A DNA stretch of 14,605 bases from Bacillota bacterium (lineage in GTDB: Bacteria; Bacillota; Clostridia; Lachnospirales; Cellulosilyticaceae), in assembly GCA_023457875.1 (NCBI GenBank), contig JAEXBC010000413.1, forward strand, positions 1 through 14,605. Reading direction: 5' to 3'. A program made the translations under genes and the position numbers. Each line of letters starts with the position of its first letter. The stretch's first letter is position 1. Below, one piece after another: positions 14,534-14,605 of this stretch. The notes under the pieces are model-generated. The model ran no database searches. It was not told where the DNA came from and saw nothing but the letters and a program-made list of their open reading frames with translations.

Positions 14534-14605
14534 TTACATTTTGACACACAACCTATCAATAACCTGATCACTGTTAGAATTTATGTATTTTATGAACGCT
14601 TGTAC
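14534..14605 (-). CDS. C-terminal end of an unidentified gene (partial)
   Basis: The minus strand is open from the window edge for 23 codons to a TAA at 14534-14536, encoding VQAFIKYINSNSDQVIDRLC and three more residues. The other two frames hit stops within a few codons, and a strong terminator follows 50 nt later, so this is probably the true 3' end of a gene. The segment is too short to identify. An xAFIxYI tail is seen in LysR-type regulators and in some solute-binding proteins, but that is only a hint. Confidence 0.5.
   Translation of the reverse strand, partial: VQAFIKYINSNSDQVIDRLCVKM

Overview
The window is about 14.6 kb of AT-rich DNA with strong GGAGG-type ribosome binding sites, TTG and GTG starts, c-di-AMP and c-di-GMP enzymes and clostridial-looking proteins. 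It reads as a chromosomal piece of a low-GC Firmicute, probably class Clostridia (Lachnospirales-like); this placement is inferred from protein style only. Nearly every gene is on the minus strand, so the regions below are listed from the left edge but transcribed right to left. The only plus-strand gene is a small glyoxalase-fold protein near 10 kb.

Region 1 (1-3757): the 5' two thirds of cdaA, the membrane diadenylate cyclase that makes c-di-AMP, has its own extended -10 promoter and continues off the left edge. Upstream of it, separated by an intrinsic terminator, is a three-gene operon: a membrane-anchored DUF4015 putative glycosyl hydrolase, a small two-helix membrane protein, and a polytopic membrane protein with a hydrophilic tail. 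The last two have no assigned function and overlap by 14 bases. A further AT-rich gap of about 285 bases (3758-4041) has no gene but holds several inverted repeats.

Region 2 (4042-9840): a catabolic operon for a four-carbon sugar acid (D-threonate or D-erythronate). It runs deoR-type regulator, DUF1537 kinase (dtnK/denK-like), pdxA2 dehydrogenase and GntP-family permease. Together these would import the acid, phosphorylate it at C4 and oxidatively decarboxylate it to dihydroxyacetone phosphate. The promoter (TTGACA, 17 bp, TATCAT) sits inside a set of operator-like repeats: two identical 18-mers exactly 42 bp apart, a diverged third copy and an inverted half copy. Directly behind the permease, a chemoreceptor signalling domain with no sensor, membrane or HAMP part begins inside the 3' arm of the permease's hairpin. 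It looks like a truncated gene.

Region 3 (9841-10330): a divergent VOC/glyoxalase-fold gene shares the operator region and faces the next operon tail to tail.

Region 4 (10303-14284): two tandem paralogues, each with an N-terminal multi-pass membrane module, a degenerate GGDEF domain and an EAL domain. The upstream copy keeps all the usual EAL catalytic residues and is probably an active c-di-GMP phosphodiesterase. The downstream copy has lost the DD pair (now EQ) and its C-terminal end, so it is probably a non-catalytic partner or a decaying copy.

Region 5 (14285-14605): the gene-free right end carries a minus-strand terminator and the last 23 codons of an unidentified gene. No RNA genes, CRISPR arrays, insertion sequences or phage genes were seen.
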